A stretch of 64,000 bases of DNA from Pseudochryseolinea flava (GTDB taxonomy: Bacteria > Bacteroidota > Bacteroidia > Cytophagales > Cyclobacteriaceae): the NCBI RefSeq assembly GCF_003286915.1, contig NZ_QMFY01000017.1, positions 1-64,000 of the forward strand, written 5' to 3'. The position numbers and the translations under genes were made by a program. This document shows, one piece after another, positions 16,715 to 26,794 of this stretch. Each line of letters opens with the position of its first letter. The stretch's first letter is position 1. The notes beneath the pieces are model-generated. The model searched no databases. It worked only from the letters and a program-made list of their open reading frames with translations, and was not told the DNA's origin.

Positions 16715-17344
16715 ATGAGTATCACTGCGAGGAAGGAACGACAGAAAGAAGAGCTGAAGGGAAAGATTCTTCAAGCTGCGAAAGCTTTATTTATGGAGAA
16801 GGGTTTTGAGGAAACGTCGATTCGGAACATTGCTGAGAAGATTGAATATTCTCCAACAACGATCTATCTATATTTCAAGGACAAGGACGACATTTTTCAT
16901 GCGCTTCATACAGAGGGTTTCGTTCTTCTGAATCAGTACTTCCGGCCGTTGGCACACGTGTCGGATCCTTTTGAACGATTGAAAGCGGTAATGAAGGCTT
17001 ATATCAATTTTGCTAAGGAGAATGGGGAGTTTTACGACCTCATGTTTATCATCAATTCGCCGATGAAGTCGGTGGAAAAGGAAGCGGGTGAATGGGAGGA
17101 AGGAAAACGAGCGTTTGAGTTTCTAATCGGAACGGTTGGAGAATGTATTCAAAGGGGATATTTCCACGGAATGGATGCTGAAGTAGTCGCCTTTACGCTT
17201 TGGTCTATGGTGCATGGAATCTGTTCGCTAGAAATCCGTAACCGTTGTTCCGTGGTGTCGGCGTTGAACCAAGAAGATCTCGCCAACAAGGCAACCGGCG
17301 TGATTCAAGAAATTTTGGAAAGAATGCATAGCAAGCCACAATAA
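16715..17344 (+). CDS. TetR/AcrR-family regulator of the first RND operon
   Basis: This protein of about 209 aa starts at the ATG at 16715 (MSITARKERQ); an upstream in-frame ATG at 16655 adds 20 residues unlike the family. The helix-turn-helix is at about 25-60 (FEETSIRNIAEKIEYSPTTIYLYFKDKDDIF). The ligand domain is helical with no recognised signature. It lies 42 bases before the tolC gene and probably represses the downstream pump genes through the TTAAC-type sites. Confidence 0.9.
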   Translation: MSITARKERQKEELKGKILQAAKALFMEKGFEETSIRNIAEKIEYSPTTIYLYFKDKDDIFHALHTEGFVLLNQYFRPLAHVSDPFERLKAVMKAYINFAKENGEFYDLMFIINSPMKSVEKEAGEWEEGKRAFEFLIGTVGECIQRGYFHGMDAEVVAFTLWSMVHGICSLEIRNRCSVVSALNQEDLANKATGVIQEILERMHSKPQ

Positions 17345-17362
17345 ATTTTTTTGCTTATAGAC

Positions 17363-17375
17363 TTAACAGTGTAAA
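17363..17375. promoter_or_regulatory. Candidate second TetR operator
   Basis: TTAACAGTGTAAA lies 11 bases before the tolC start and resembles the site before tetR. It is only partly symmetric (TTAACA / TGTAA). Confidence 0.4.
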
Positions 17376-17386
17376 CTTTATAATCA

Positions 17387-18751
17387 ATGAAAACTAACCC
17401 CCTCATTATTCGCATTTTAGGTCTTTCGTTAGGCCTGTTGTGCATCTTGTTCAACGAAGTACGAGGACAAAACGAGCTCGACCAATACATTGAACAAGGG
17501 ATCCGAAGCAACCTAGTAGTTCAGCAAAAGCGGATCACGTTGCATCAGGCGGAGCTCGCGCTGAAATCGGCGCGGAGTCAATTTCTTCCCTCAATCAACT
17601 TCCTGACAGACTATACTAGCGGCGACGGCGGCCGGAGTATTGCCTTGCCGATTGGTGACCTCCTGAATCCGGTGTATACCACGCTTAATCAAATGACAAG
17701 CAGTGATGATTTTCCAACTGTTGAGAACGTTAATCAGAACTTCTTTCCCAAAAATTTTTATGACGCGCGTGTTCGAACATCGTTGCCGTTAGTCAATACC
17801 GATCTGCATGTAAATAAAAGTATACATCAGCAGAAGGTTGTTCTTGAGACGTATGAGTTGGAGCGATACAAACGCCAATTGGTGATGGACATCAAATTAG
17901 CCTACTACAATCTGCTGTCGGCAAAAGAAGCGATTCGGATTTATGAGAGCGCTTTGGTGCTTGTTCATAAAAATCTTGAGCTGAATGAGTCACTGCAAAG
18001 AAACGGAAAAGCTGTGCATGCTCAGGTGTTGCGTTCGAAGAGTGAGGTAGAAAGAGTGAAGGCCGGGTTGAACAGTGCGAAGAACAACGCAACGAATGCC
18101 CAACGATATTTTAACTTTTTATTGAATGCCGACTTAAATGCACCAATAAATACGACGCTTGATATGAGCGCTGTTGGCGTTCCTGTGTCAGAAAACGCGG
18201 AGAGCACGCGGGAAGAAATATCGATGATCAAGGCTGTGCAAGAAATTAATCATGCATCACTGCAGCTCAATAAACTTAGTCGTTTGCCAAAGGTAAGTGC
18301 ATTTGTTGATCTTGGTTCACAGGCGTCAGATTGGGAGTTCAACAATGACTCACGATACTACTTATTCGGTGTTCAATTGTCTGTGCCGATTTTCAACGGT
18401 TTTAGAAATCAGTATAGTATTCGTAACAGTCGATATGAAATTCAGAAAACGGAATATCAGTTGAATTATACATCACAGGAGTTGGATCTTTCTAGGCGTG
18501 TTGCTCAAAACGATTTTCAAGTAATGCTCGAAAACTTCAGCGCATCCGAAGTGCAGCTCAAAGCATCACAGAGTTATTTCAATCTGATTGAGAAAGGATA
18601 TCGTGAGGGAATCAATTCGCTGATAGAATATTTAGATGCGCGAAATCAACTCACAGAATCGGCCCTGCAAACCAATCTTCGGCAACTTGACGTGTTGACA
18701 GCCTCAGCACGACTCGAACGCGAGAATGCTTCATATCAATTCAAACTATAA
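17387..18751 (+). CDS. TolC-family outer membrane efflux protein
   Basis: This is a 454-aa outer membrane channel component. It has a signal peptide at about 1-27 (VRGQ) and two long helical repeats typical of OEP proteins, including LPSINFLTDYTSGDG and the second-half LPKVSAFVDLGSQ block. It is the first pump gene, followed 17 bases later by the adaptor and then the RND transporter. The three would form a trans-envelope pump. Confidence 0.93.
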   Translation: MKTNPLIIRILGLSLGLLCILFNEVRGQNELDQYIEQGIRSNLVVQQKRITLHQAELALKSARSQFLPSINFLTDYTSGDGGRSIALPIGDLLNPVYTTLNQMTSSDDFPTVENVNQNFFPKNFYDARVRTSLPLVNTDLHVNKSIHQQKVVLETYELERYKRQLVMDIKLAYYNLLSAKEAIRIYESALVLVHKNLELNESLQRNGKAVHAQVLRSKSEVERVKAGLNSAKNNATNAQRYFNFLLNADLNAPINTTLDMSAVGVPVSENAESTREEISMIKAVQEINHASLQLNKLSRLPKVSAFVDLGSQASDWEFNNDSRYYLFGVQLSVPIFNGFRNQYSIRNSRYEIQKTEYQLNYTSQELDLSRRVAQNDFQVMLENFSASEVQLKASQSYFNLIEKGYREGINSLIEYLDARNQLTESALQTNLRQLDVLTASARLERENASYQFKL

Positions 18752-18768
18752 TCGAAACCTCTTGTACT

Positions 18769-19836
18769 ATGAAAAAAAATACGATGAAATTAATGTTGGG
18801 CGTAGTTGTGGCTATTGCGGCGGCAGTGGTCATTCAAGCGTGCACGGAAAGCCAAGGCAAAACGAATACAATTCCCAAAGCGAATGAGCCAATTCCGGTA
18901 AAGATTATTCAACCGTCGAAAGCAACGGGTATAACGTCATTCAAACTTTCAGGACAAGTATCGACAGATGATGAAGCTGTTCTCGCCTTTAAAACAGGAG
19001 GTGTTGTGGAAAAAGTATTGGTGAAGGAAGGCGACCGCGTGAAGAAAGGCCAGGTGTTGGCAACGTTGGATTTAACGGAGATCGAGGCACAAGTATCGCA
19101 GGCGCGATTGGCTTATGAAAAAGCACAGCGCGATTTTGGGCGGATGGGAAAGTTGTATCGCGATAGTGTGATCACCCTTGAGCAATTCGAAAATACGGAA
19201 ACCGCGCGAAACATCGCGAAGGAGCAATTGGATGCGGCGTTGTTTAACAAGAATTTTTCATCGATTCACGCCCTTGCAGATGGATTTGTGCTGAAGAAAT
19301 TTGTGAATGCAGGTCAAGTGGTTGGTGTTGGTGATCCTATTCTTAAGACAAATGGCGCAGCGAAAGGGCAATGGATTTTAAAAGTAGGTGTAAGCGATAA
19401 GCAATGGGCCGTAATACAAGTAAAGCAAAAGGCAACCGTTCAATTTGACGCTTTTCCGGAACGGACGTTCAATGCCCAAGTGACCCATAAATCAGAAACA
19501 TCCGATTCGCAGACGGGCGCATTCACGGTTGAATTTAAAATCGAAGACGAGGGCGTGAAGTTTGCGACAGGAATGTTTGCGATGGCCTTGATCAACATCG
19601 GAGAAGGAGAGGACACATGGAAGATTCCTTATGAAGCTGTGCTTGATGCCAACGGTAATGTTGGCTTTGTGTTTGTAACGACGGACCAAAAAACAGCCGT
19701 TAAAAAAGCTGTATCCATATCGTCATTCGATGGCAGTAGTGTTCACATTAGCAAAGGACTTGAGGGCGGCGAAGCGTTGATCGTAACGGGTAGTGCATAT
19801 TTAACGGATCAGTCTGCTATCACCGTTGTAAAATAA
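18769..19836 (+). CDS. RND efflux periplasmic adaptor (membrane fusion) lipoprotein
   Basis: This 355-aa protein has a lipoprotein signal (AAVVIQAC). The biotinyl-lipoyl-like half motifs are GGVVEKVLVKEGDRVKKGQVLATLD and DGFVLKKFVNAGQVVGVGDPI, flanking a short helical hairpin at about 105-150. It links the RND transporter to TolC. It ends six bases before the transporter gene. Confidence 0.93.
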   Translation: MKKNTMKLMLGVVVAIAAAVVIQACTESQGKTNTIPKANEPIPVKIIQPSKATGITSFKLSGQVSTDDEAVLAFKTGGVVEKVLVKEGDRVKKGQVLATLDLTEIEAQVSQARLAYEKAQRDFGRMGKLYRDSVITLEQFENTETARNIAKEQLDAALFNKNFSSIHALADGFVLKKFVNAGQVVGVGDPILKTNGAAKGQWILKVGVSDKQWAVIQVKQKATVQFDAFPERTFNAQVTHKSETSDSQTGAFTVEFKIEDEGVKFATGMFAMALINIGEGEDTWKIPYEAVLDANGNVGFVFVTTDQKTAVKKAVSISSFDGSSVHISKGLEGGEALIVTGSAYLTDQSAITVVK

Positions 19837-19842
19837 CAAACC

Positions 19843-22800
19843 ATGAAAATTTCATCATACGCAGTTAAGAACTATCAGTTTACACTGATCATGTTTCTCA
19901 TGGCCGTCGCTGTTGGTGTGACAACGTTGTTTACGATGCCCCGCAGCGAAGACCCAGAAATTGAGGCACCACAATTTGCCATCGTCGTCGTATATCCAGG
20001 TACGAGCCCTGAAGATATGGAAGAGCTTGTTGTCGACCCTGTGGAAGAAAAGATTCACGAGTTGGAAGATATGAAGAGAATCAAAACCACAATAAGCGAC
20101 GGGTTAGCAGTATTTCGTGTGGAATACAAATATGAAAGCGACCCCGATGATAAATATCAAGAGCTTGTCCGCGAAGTGAATAGCCTTCGAGCTGCATTGC
20201 CGCAAGACATTTTCAGTGTAGAGATACAAAAATTCCAGCCCTCGGATGTAAACATCGTACAGATCGCACTTGTGTCGGAGAATGCATCGCGTAGTAAGTT
20301 GAAATTTCATGCAGAAGCGTTAAAAGATGAGCTTGAAAAAATTACAATGCTCAAGAATGTTGAGATACAAGGTTTACCAGAACAAATTGTAAAAATAGAG
20401 CTGCGTCTTGAAAAGATTGCCCAGATGAAAATTCCATTGAATGCGATCATTGGTTCTATTCAAAGTGAAATGGCCAATATTCCGGGTGGTAGTGTTGTGG
20501 CCGGTTCAAAGTCCTTCAGTATAAAAACAAGTGGTAACTATAAAGATGTTAACGAGATCCATAATACAATCGTCTACTCTTTAAACGGCAAGAATATTTT
20601 GTTAAAAGATGTTGCCGATGCAAACATCACATTTGATGAAACGAAACACATTACACGACTCAATGGACATCGTTGTGTATTCGTTGTTGCAGCGCAAAAG
20701 TCGGGACTGAACATTACGAATACGCAAAAGGTTTATCAACCCGTGTTGACCAGTTTCAAAGAACGACTGCCGGCGAACATCGACATGGTTCATCATTTCG
20801 ATCAGGCAGATAATGTCAATGGGAGATTAGCCGGTTTGGGCAAGGATTTTCTAATAGCGATTTTACTAGTAGCCATCACGTTGCTGCCGCTGGGATTCCG
20901 TGCCGCTGCCATTGTGATGATTTCAATTCCGTTGTCGTTGGCAATTGGGCTGGTATTGCTGAATCTCTTTGGGATAAGTTTAAATCAATTGAGTATTGTG
21001 GGCCTCGTGGTTGCACTAGGCCTTCTTGTGGATGACAGCATTGTTGTGGTGGAGAATATCGAACGATGGATGCGCGAAGGACATTCACGTCTCGATGCGA
21101 CGCTGAAAGCGACAAAACAAATTGGGTTGGCGGTTGTGGGATGTACGGTCACACTCATCATAGCATTTATGCCGCTTGTGTTTCTGCCAGAGGGTGCAGG
21201 TGATTTTATTCGCGGATTGCCATTGGCGGTAATCATGTCAGTACTTGCGTCGATGTTGGTGTCGCTTACGGTGATTCCATTTCTATCGAGCAGATTACTA
21301 AAGGACCATGGCAAATCAAAAGGCAATGTGTTCATGGAAGTCTTGCAACGTGTCATTCACGGGAGTTATTCCAAGTTCCTTGATCGTGCGTTGAAACATC
21401 CGATCATTACAACCGTCGTCGCGGGGCTCATTTTTGTAGGGTCATTACAACTTTTTCCAGTGATTGGTTTCGCATTGTTTCCGGCGTCTGAGAAGCCGCA
21501 GTTTATCATCAATACGATTACACCACTTCAAACAAATTTGGATAAGACAGATGAAGTAGCACACGACGTCGAAAAGATACTAGCAGACATTCCCGAAGTT
21601 TCCTTCTACGCCACCAATGTTGGTAAAGGAAATCCACGTGTGTATTACAACGTAATTCAGGAAAATGAACGAACAGACTTCGCTCAGACTTTCGTTCAAT
21701 TGGCCGACAACACAACGCCCGAGCGTAAGCTTGCGATCATCAATTCGCTACGAGAACAGTTTAAAAATTATCCTGGCGCTAAAATCGAAGTAAAGAATTT
21801 CGAGCAAGGTCCACCGATTGTTGCTCCCGTTGAGGTGAGGTTGTTTGGTGATAATCTTGATACACTTCGGGCATACGCTGGTGAAATTGAAAACCTTTTA
21901 AAACAGACTAACGGAACACTTTACGTTAATAACCCAGTCAGTAATTTGAAGAGTGACATTCGTGTTGTCATCAATCAAGATAAAGCGCGGATGACCGGGA
22001 TTAACACCGTAGACATCGATAAAACGATTCGTCTTGCCGTTGCAGGACTGGAGATGGGAAATTTTTCGGATGCAGCAGGAGAGGATTATGATGTTCACTT
22101 AACGACGCCAAAAGGTGAACGCGCAACGTTAGCTTCTTTCGATAACCTTTTCGTAAACACCTCGGTTGGGGCGCCTGTGCCGTTGGCGCAAATTGCCTCA
22201 CTCAAAATGGAAACATCGCCGTTGAGCATTGACCACTATAACAAAATTAGAATGGTGTCGATCTCTGCGTTTGTGCAGAAGGGATATCTCAACGATAAAG
22301 TTATTGCAGATGTGATTGCGCGTATGGATAATTTTAAGTTGCCAGCAGGATACACCTACATGATGGGCGGCGATGTCGAAGCGAGTAACGAATCATTTGG
22401 TGGGTTAGGGATCATCATCATTGTGACTGTGTTTATGTTTGTCGCGGTACTGGTATTGATGTTCAAAACATTCAAAAGTATGCTCATCGTGCTAAGTGTA
22501 ATACCGCTCGGAATAGTTGGCGCAGTGTTAGCATTGCTGGTTACAGGAAATCCCCTGTCGTTTGTGGCGATCATTGGCTTGATTGCACTAGCCGGTGTGG
22601 AAGTTAAGAACTCAATCTTGCTCGTTGATTTTACCAATCAACTTCGAATGGAAGGGAAAAGTGTTGACGAGGCCATTCGCGAAGCCGGTGAAGTTCGGTT
22701 TCTTCCGATCGTATTGACATCGCTTACGGCCATAGGAGGTTTGTTGCCGATTGCGTTATCAACAAATCCACTGATTGCACCGTTGGCAATCGTATTGATT

Positions 22801-22881
22801 GGCGGGCTTATTAGTTCAACAATATTGTCGCGAATCGTTACGCCTGTGGTTTATAAACTTATTCCACCGAAGATAGAATAG
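19843..22881 (+). CDS. RND-family efflux transporter (AcrB-type)
   Basis: This 1012-aa inner membrane proton antiporter has one N-terminal helix, a large porter domain (YPGTSPEDMEELV at about 50-62), six helices around 330-540, a second porter domain and six final helices. The proton-relay residues are present: D397 and D398 in LVDDSIVVVEN and K922 in VEVKNSILLVDF. This subgroup, in which the N-terminus reads MKISSYAVKNYQFT, is distinct from the HAE1-type pump at 53.3 kb. The substrate cannot be inferred. Confidence 0.95.
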   Translation: MKISSYAVKNYQFTLIMFLMAVAVGVTTLFTMPRSEDPEIEAPQFAIVVVYPGTSPEDMEELVVDPVEEKIHELEDMKRIKTTISDGLAVFRVEYKYESDPDDKYQELVREVNSLRAALPQDIFSVEIQKFQPSDVNIVQIALVSENASRSKLKFHAEALKDELEKITMLKNVEIQGLPEQIVKIELRLEKIAQMKIPLNAIIGSIQSEMANIPGGSVVAGSKSFSIKTSGNYKDVNEIHNTIVYSLNGKNILLKDVADANITFDETKHITRLNGHRCVFVVAAQKSGLNITNTQKVYQPVLTSFKERLPANIDMVHHFDQADNVNGRLAGLGKDFLIAILLVAITLLPLGFRAAAIVMISIPLSLAIGLVLLNLFGISLNQLSIVGLVVALGLLVDDSIVVVENIERWMREGHSRLDATLKATKQIGLAVVGCTVTLIIAFMPLVFLPEGAGDFIRGLPLAVIMSVLASMLVSLTVIPFLSSRLLKDHGKSKGNVFMEVLQRVIHGSYSKFLDRALKHPIITTVVAGLIFVGSLQLFPVIGFALFPASEKPQFIINTITPLQTNLDKTDEVAHDVEKILADIPEVSFYATNVGKGNPRVYYNVIQENERTDFAQTFVQLADNTTPERKLAIINSLREQFKNYPGAKIEVKNFEQGPPIVAPVEVRLFGDNLDTLRAYAGEIENLLKQTNGTLYVNNPVSNLKSDIRVVINQDKARMTGINTVDIDKTIRLAVAGLEMGNFSDAAGEDYDVHLTTPKGERATLASFDNLFVNTSVGAPVPLAQIASLKMETSPLSIDHYNKIRMVSISAFVQKGYLNDKVIADVIARMDNFKLPAGYTYMMGGDVEASNESFGGLGIIIIVTVFMFVAVLVLMFKTFKSMLIVLSVIPLGIVGAVLALLVTGNPLSFVAIIGLIALAGVEVKNSILLVDFTNQLRMEGKSVDEAIREAGEVRFLPIVLTSLTAIGGLLPIALSTNPLIAPLAIVLIGGLISSTILSRIVTPVVYKLIPPKIE

Positions 22882-22894
22882 AAACAAAAAGGGT

Positions 22895-22937
22895 AAGCCC
22901 ATCGCCGTTCAAATGAACCGTGATGGGCTTTATTTTT
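22895..22937 (+). terminator. Rho-independent terminator of the first RND operon
   Basis: AAGCCCATCGCCGTTC pairs with GAACCGTGATGGGCTT with two mismatches around AAAT, followed by TATTTTTA. It lies between two converging genes and may serve both. Confidence 0.85.
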
Positions 22938-25812
22938 AATTCCTAATGATCTTAATGATCTTCTTCGATGTTCCTTCTTGCACTGTTAGCAAATACAATC
23001 CTGGTGATAAAGAAGTGATGTCTAATATATTTTCGTTGACAGTGACCATTTCCCTTTTTCCAAGCAGGTTGGTAATCGAAAAAATCATTTGACCGCTCTC
23101 ACGACTGATTGTCAATTTTCCGTTTGATGGATTCGGATAAACAGTAACGCTGGCAAGTACACCTTCGACGTCAAGGATTGATACGACTAATGTTTGTTTT
23201 ACATCGGCAGCGGCCAGGTAATTTTCATTACCAATTTGTGATGCTGTGATTTCTACCACGCCGGCACTATGGATCTTCACCACATTTCCTTGGATTGAAG
23301 CGATTTCTGGGTGATTACTAGAATATAAAACATCCAATCCAGAACTTGATGTAGCGCTCAATTCGATATCATCGGGCGCTGTTATTTCCTCGAAAGGTGT
23401 GAACGCGATGCTTTGCGCTGCTTTATTGATGGTGAGCGTTTGTATACTTACTACGTGCGCGTAGGTGTCGTTGCCTTCACTGATTGCTTTTATTTCAGTA
23501 GTGCCAGCCCCCACAATATTTATATAGCCGTTTTCAATGATGGCAACCGCAGTATTCGTACTCACATAGGAAAGCGTCACGGGCGCATCCGATGAGGCCA
23601 CAATTTGAACAGGATCATCGCCATATGTGGCAACGTCAAAATTTTCGAATGTGATGGTAGGTTTGAGTTTTACAGTTTCTTGTACATCACCCAATAGATC
23701 CGTTACAATGATCTCAACGTTGTTTTGTGTAAGGTCCACGTCGAGTGTAGTCGTGGATAACGAAGATTCAGTTGCGCCGCCGATCACAACTTGGTAAACG
23801 CCTTCCGGAAGATTTGTAAATTCAAAATTACCATTAGCATCTGTTTCTGTTGTGCCAACGATTTGTTGATTTTCATTAAGCAAGGAGATGTTAATTACTG
23901 CAATAGACTGTATCGTGTTCGTGCCACGTCGGCCAGCGGGATTTTGTTCTTGCACATTACCACTGATCACTTTTGTGCCCGCAGGTAGTGGCTGTAGCTT
24001 CAAGACTTCAAACACGATTTCGGTATCGTCGCTCTGTGTGAAGAACGACGTTGATCTCAAGTCGACTGTTTTACCATATACTGTTGGAACGTAGTCTGGA
24101 AACAGTGTTGGATCCGGGATAAAATACAGTGTATGAGCATGCGTATCAATTCCGAAATTAAAAGTTTCTCCCTGGTAAGGGTCGATCTTTTCGATAAAGG
24201 CAATTTTGCCATCATGCTGTTTTTGATATAAGAACAATTTCCCTTTCGATAGAACCGTGCCATCTTCTCCTTTAACAACCCCCATTAGTGCTGAAGGAGA
24301 CTGCAGGATCGTGAGGGATGTTGTGGCCTGCGTGGAATTATAGCTATCCCGTACAACAACGTTGTAACTTCCCTCGGGGAGTGGCTGTTCAAGGTTATGT
24401 GTCCAAGAAACTGTTTTAGTTTCACCAGCATTGAGCATTAGGAATTCAAAATGGCTGGTCTCCGATACCTGCTGTTGACTAACAGCGTCGTAGATCGCAA
24501 GGTAGTAAACATCTGAGGTTTGTCCGTTCGTGCCAACGTTTTTGAAGGTCACTTCAATATCATATGACCTGTCACGATTATCATACGTATCTTTTAATTT
24601 CAAGTCATCAAATCGAATGATAGGATTTCGAACCGGGATATCGATCGTCGAAGATGCTACGGCCATGTTATCGGTGTAGTCCGTTTCTGTAATTGCATGA
24701 TCCTGGTTTAAGGCGAGGATGACATACTTCGTTCCTGGTACGTTTGGCCAGTGTCCGAATTCATCGAGATATGCCATAACGGAGTGACTACTGGTTCCAT
24801 TACCCGCTATATAATAGGAATTGTGGCGGGCGATATAACTGGAAATTTTAACATCGCTAGCGTCGAACTGATTATCTTCCGAAACATACACGTCATAAAG
24901 ATAGTTAATCGTACCTGTGGTACCGGTGTTACTGATATCGTAACGAATTTCGATGTGTGCCATTCCAGTGATGTCAACATATGCTGCATGTATAATACTG
25001 TTGCTAATGTCAAGGTCTATATCGCTTTCAATAATTTCTATTGACGTCGCGCGCGTATTGTTATTCTCATCAGTCTCATCAAAGAGCGAATTCCCCTGTG
25101 GGTCGACGTCAGCTTTCCCGATCAAATAATAGTGCCCTGTAGCGATGTTGGGAATCTGAACGAGGTTCCAAGCGTCACCCTGAATAGTATTCTCTCCATT
25201 AAAATTCTTATAAAAGCTTTCGAGTTTTGTATCTCCCGCGTCTAAAATATTGTCGCTACTGATGTAAAATGTCGTGTAATAACTTCCAGTCGTGTTAAAT
25301 GTTCCAAAGTTTTTCACTTCGTAGGTCGGTGCAAAGGCATCGAACTTCGCGATTTTTGGCGGAGCAGAAAGTTGTGTTACCTGGTAGTCGATGCTTGCTG
25401 TATTGATCACAAAACCTGGAATTGTAAATATATTGTTAGTCTCATCGGTCTCCTCGACGGTTTTATTATTGTCGGCGGTGAGTAATAGAAAGTACGATCC
25501 TGGGGGCATCATTAGTCCACCATCAGAACTAATGCTATATGATTTGCTTTGATTTGAACTTAAGGGCGATATAAGGACCGATCCAAGATAGATGTCATCT
25601 CCCACAGCGTTGTCTGTAGAAAGTTTTGCCGTCACCAAGGTATTCTCAGTGACCGCAACGATACCGCTATTGGTAATGTCAAAAGAAAATTGTGCTGGCG
25701 GGTATTGATCGAAAATGAGCGGGCTTTGTACATTAAGAATTTGAAAGTCTTGCGCGAAGATGGATGCAGAAATGCATAGGAGCAGTAGGAGTACTGGTGT
25801 TACTTTTTTCAT
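22936..25812 (-). CDS. Large secreted CARDB/Big-like repeat protein with T9SS sorting domain
   Basis: The protein has about 958 aa from the ATG at 25812, chosen for its signal peptide (MKKVTPVLLLLLCISASIFAQ); the frame extends 39 codons upstream without a credible signal. Several CARDB-like beta-sandwich units end in aspartate/asparagine segments (EETDETNNI, DETDENNNT, TETDYTDNM). A carboxypeptidase-regulatory or SdrD-type domain follows (TETDANGNFEFTNLPEGVYQVVI), then two Big/MBG-like domains (TLSYVSTNTAVAII; VLYSSNHPEIASI) and a terminal T9SS sorting domain (VYPNPSNGKLTISRE). No enzyme domain is seen. It is probably a cell-surface adhesin or scaffold. It diverges from the ECF sigma gene. 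Confidence 0.88.
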   Translation of the reverse strand: MKKVTPVLLLLLCISASIFAQDFQILNVQSPLIFDQYPPAQFSFDITNSGIVAVTENTLVTAKLSTDNAVGDDIYLGSVLISPLSSNQSKSYSISSDGGLMMPPGSYFLLLTADNNKTVEETDETNNIFTIPGFVINTASIDYQVTQLSAPPKIAKFDAFAPTYEVKNFGTFNTTGSYYTTFYISSDNILDAGDTKLESFYKNFNGENTIQGDAWNLVQIPNIATGHYYLIGKADVDPQGNSLFDETDENNNTRATSIEIIESDIDLDISNSIIHAAYVDITGMAHIEIRYDISNTGTTGTINYLYDVYVSEDNQFDASDVKISSYIARHNSYYIAGNGTSSHSVMAYLDEFGHWPNVPGTKYVILALNQDHAITETDYTDNMAVASSTIDIPVRNPIIRFDDLKLKDTYDNRDRSYDIEVTFKNVGTNGQTSDVYYLAIYDAVSQQQVSETSHFEFLMLNAGETKTVSWTHNLEQPLPEGSYNVVVRDSYNSTQATTSLTILQSPSALMGVVKGEDGTVLSKGKLFLYQKQHDGKIAFIEKIDPYQGETFNFGIDTHAHTLYFIPDPTLFPDYVPTVYGKTVDLRSTSFFTQSDDTEIVFEVLKLQPLPAGTKVISGNVQEQNPAGRRGTNTIQSIAVINISLLNENQQIVGTTETDANGNFEFTNLPEGVYQVVIGGATESSLSTTTLDVDLTQNNVEIIVTDLLGDVQETVKLKPTITFENFDVATYGDDPVQIVASSDAPVTLSYVSTNTAVAIIENGYINIVGAGTTEIKAISEGNDTYAHVVSIQTLTINKAAQSIAFTPFEEITAPDDIELSATSSSGLDVLYSSNHPEIASIQGNVVKIHSAGVVEITASQIGNENYLAAADVKQTLVVSILDVEGVLASVTVYPNPSNGKLTISRESGQMIFSITNLLGKREMVTVNENILDITSLSPGLYLLTVQEGTSKKIIKIIRN

Positions 25813-26060
25813 AACTGGGGTTATGTCGATAAAGATACAGAATTTTTTGAGTGCATGGGGCGGCTTAATTCTCGGATCAACTTTTCTCAAAAGCGTAAGC
25901 ATATCCCGACAAGGAGGGAGTTTCAACAATCGATACTTGTCAATTTGACTATTATCTGCCTTGGTGCCGGCAACGTTTTTTCAAGGTATACGCGTTGCAA
26001 CCGTTTGCATGGCAGTTTTAATTTTCTATAATTGTCATCAACAACCTAAACCTAACGCTG

Positions 26061-26699
26061 GTGCTATCGGCCTCTGATCATTCTACGACAGTAAAAAAGC
26101 ACGACCCAATTCTTTTCGGTCCTGGGATTTCGCAGCGTGAACGCGATGTGATTACGTGGACGTCGTTTAAATCTGGAAACAAGGAAGCTTTCAATTTTAT
26201 ATTCAATTCCTATGTAAAAGTGCTGTATGCTTATGGCGACAAGATCACAAAAGATAAGGCATTGGTACAAGATTGTATCCAGGATTTATTTATCGACTTG
26301 TGGCGTCGGCGTGAATCGTTAGGCGAGACAGATTCCATTAAATTTTATCTCTTCAAATCACTTCGTCGGAGCTTGTTGCGCAAGCTCGCAGGTGAGGCTA
26401 AGTTTATCAAGAAAAACGTTTCTGAGAATGATTATCCTTTTGCCGTCGAGTTTTCTGTAGAGCAACAGTTGATTCAGGATCAATTTTCGCAAGAGCGGTT
26501 TCAACATTTGTCGAACGCGCTTGAGAAACTGAGCAACAGACAACGAGAAGCGATCTATCTAAAATTCTATCAAAAGCTTTCGTCGCAAGAAATTGCCGAC
26601 ACGATGGGTATCGATATCACTTCATGCTATAATCTAATAAGTCGGGCCGTAGAATCGTTGCGCGCAGGGTTGAATCCGTCCAAAAACCTCTTCTTTTAA
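26061..26699 (+). CDS. ECF RNA polymerase sigma factor
   Basis: This protein of about 212 aa starts at a GTG at 26061, as no early ATG exists. Region 2 is seen at about 38-100 (AFNFIFNSYVKVLYAYGDKI, VQDCIQDLFIDLWRRRESL) and region 4 at about 145-200 (LSNRQREAIYLKFYQKLSSQEIADTMG). This is the form typical of Bacteroidota sigma factors that sit next to fecR and susC genes. It would be held by the FecR product and would transcribe the susC/susD unit on an outer membrane signal. Confidence 0.93.
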   Translation: MLSASDHSTTVKKHDPILFGPGISQRERDVITWTSFKSGNKEAFNFIFNSYVKVLYAYGDKITKDKALVQDCIQDLFIDLWRRRESLGETDSIKFYLFKSLRRSLLRKLAGEAKFIKKNVSENDYPFAVEFSVEQQLIQDQFSQERFQHLSNALEKLSNRQREAIYLKFYQKLSSQEIADTMGIDITSCYNLISRAVESLRAGLNPSKNLFF

Positions 26700-26794
26700 A
26701 GCCTATCAATTTTTTTTTAATTTTTTTTGATCCCAGGTATTAGATTCTGGTGCTTGATGCCTTTGTAGTAATAAGTAAGGTTTCGTTACTGGGC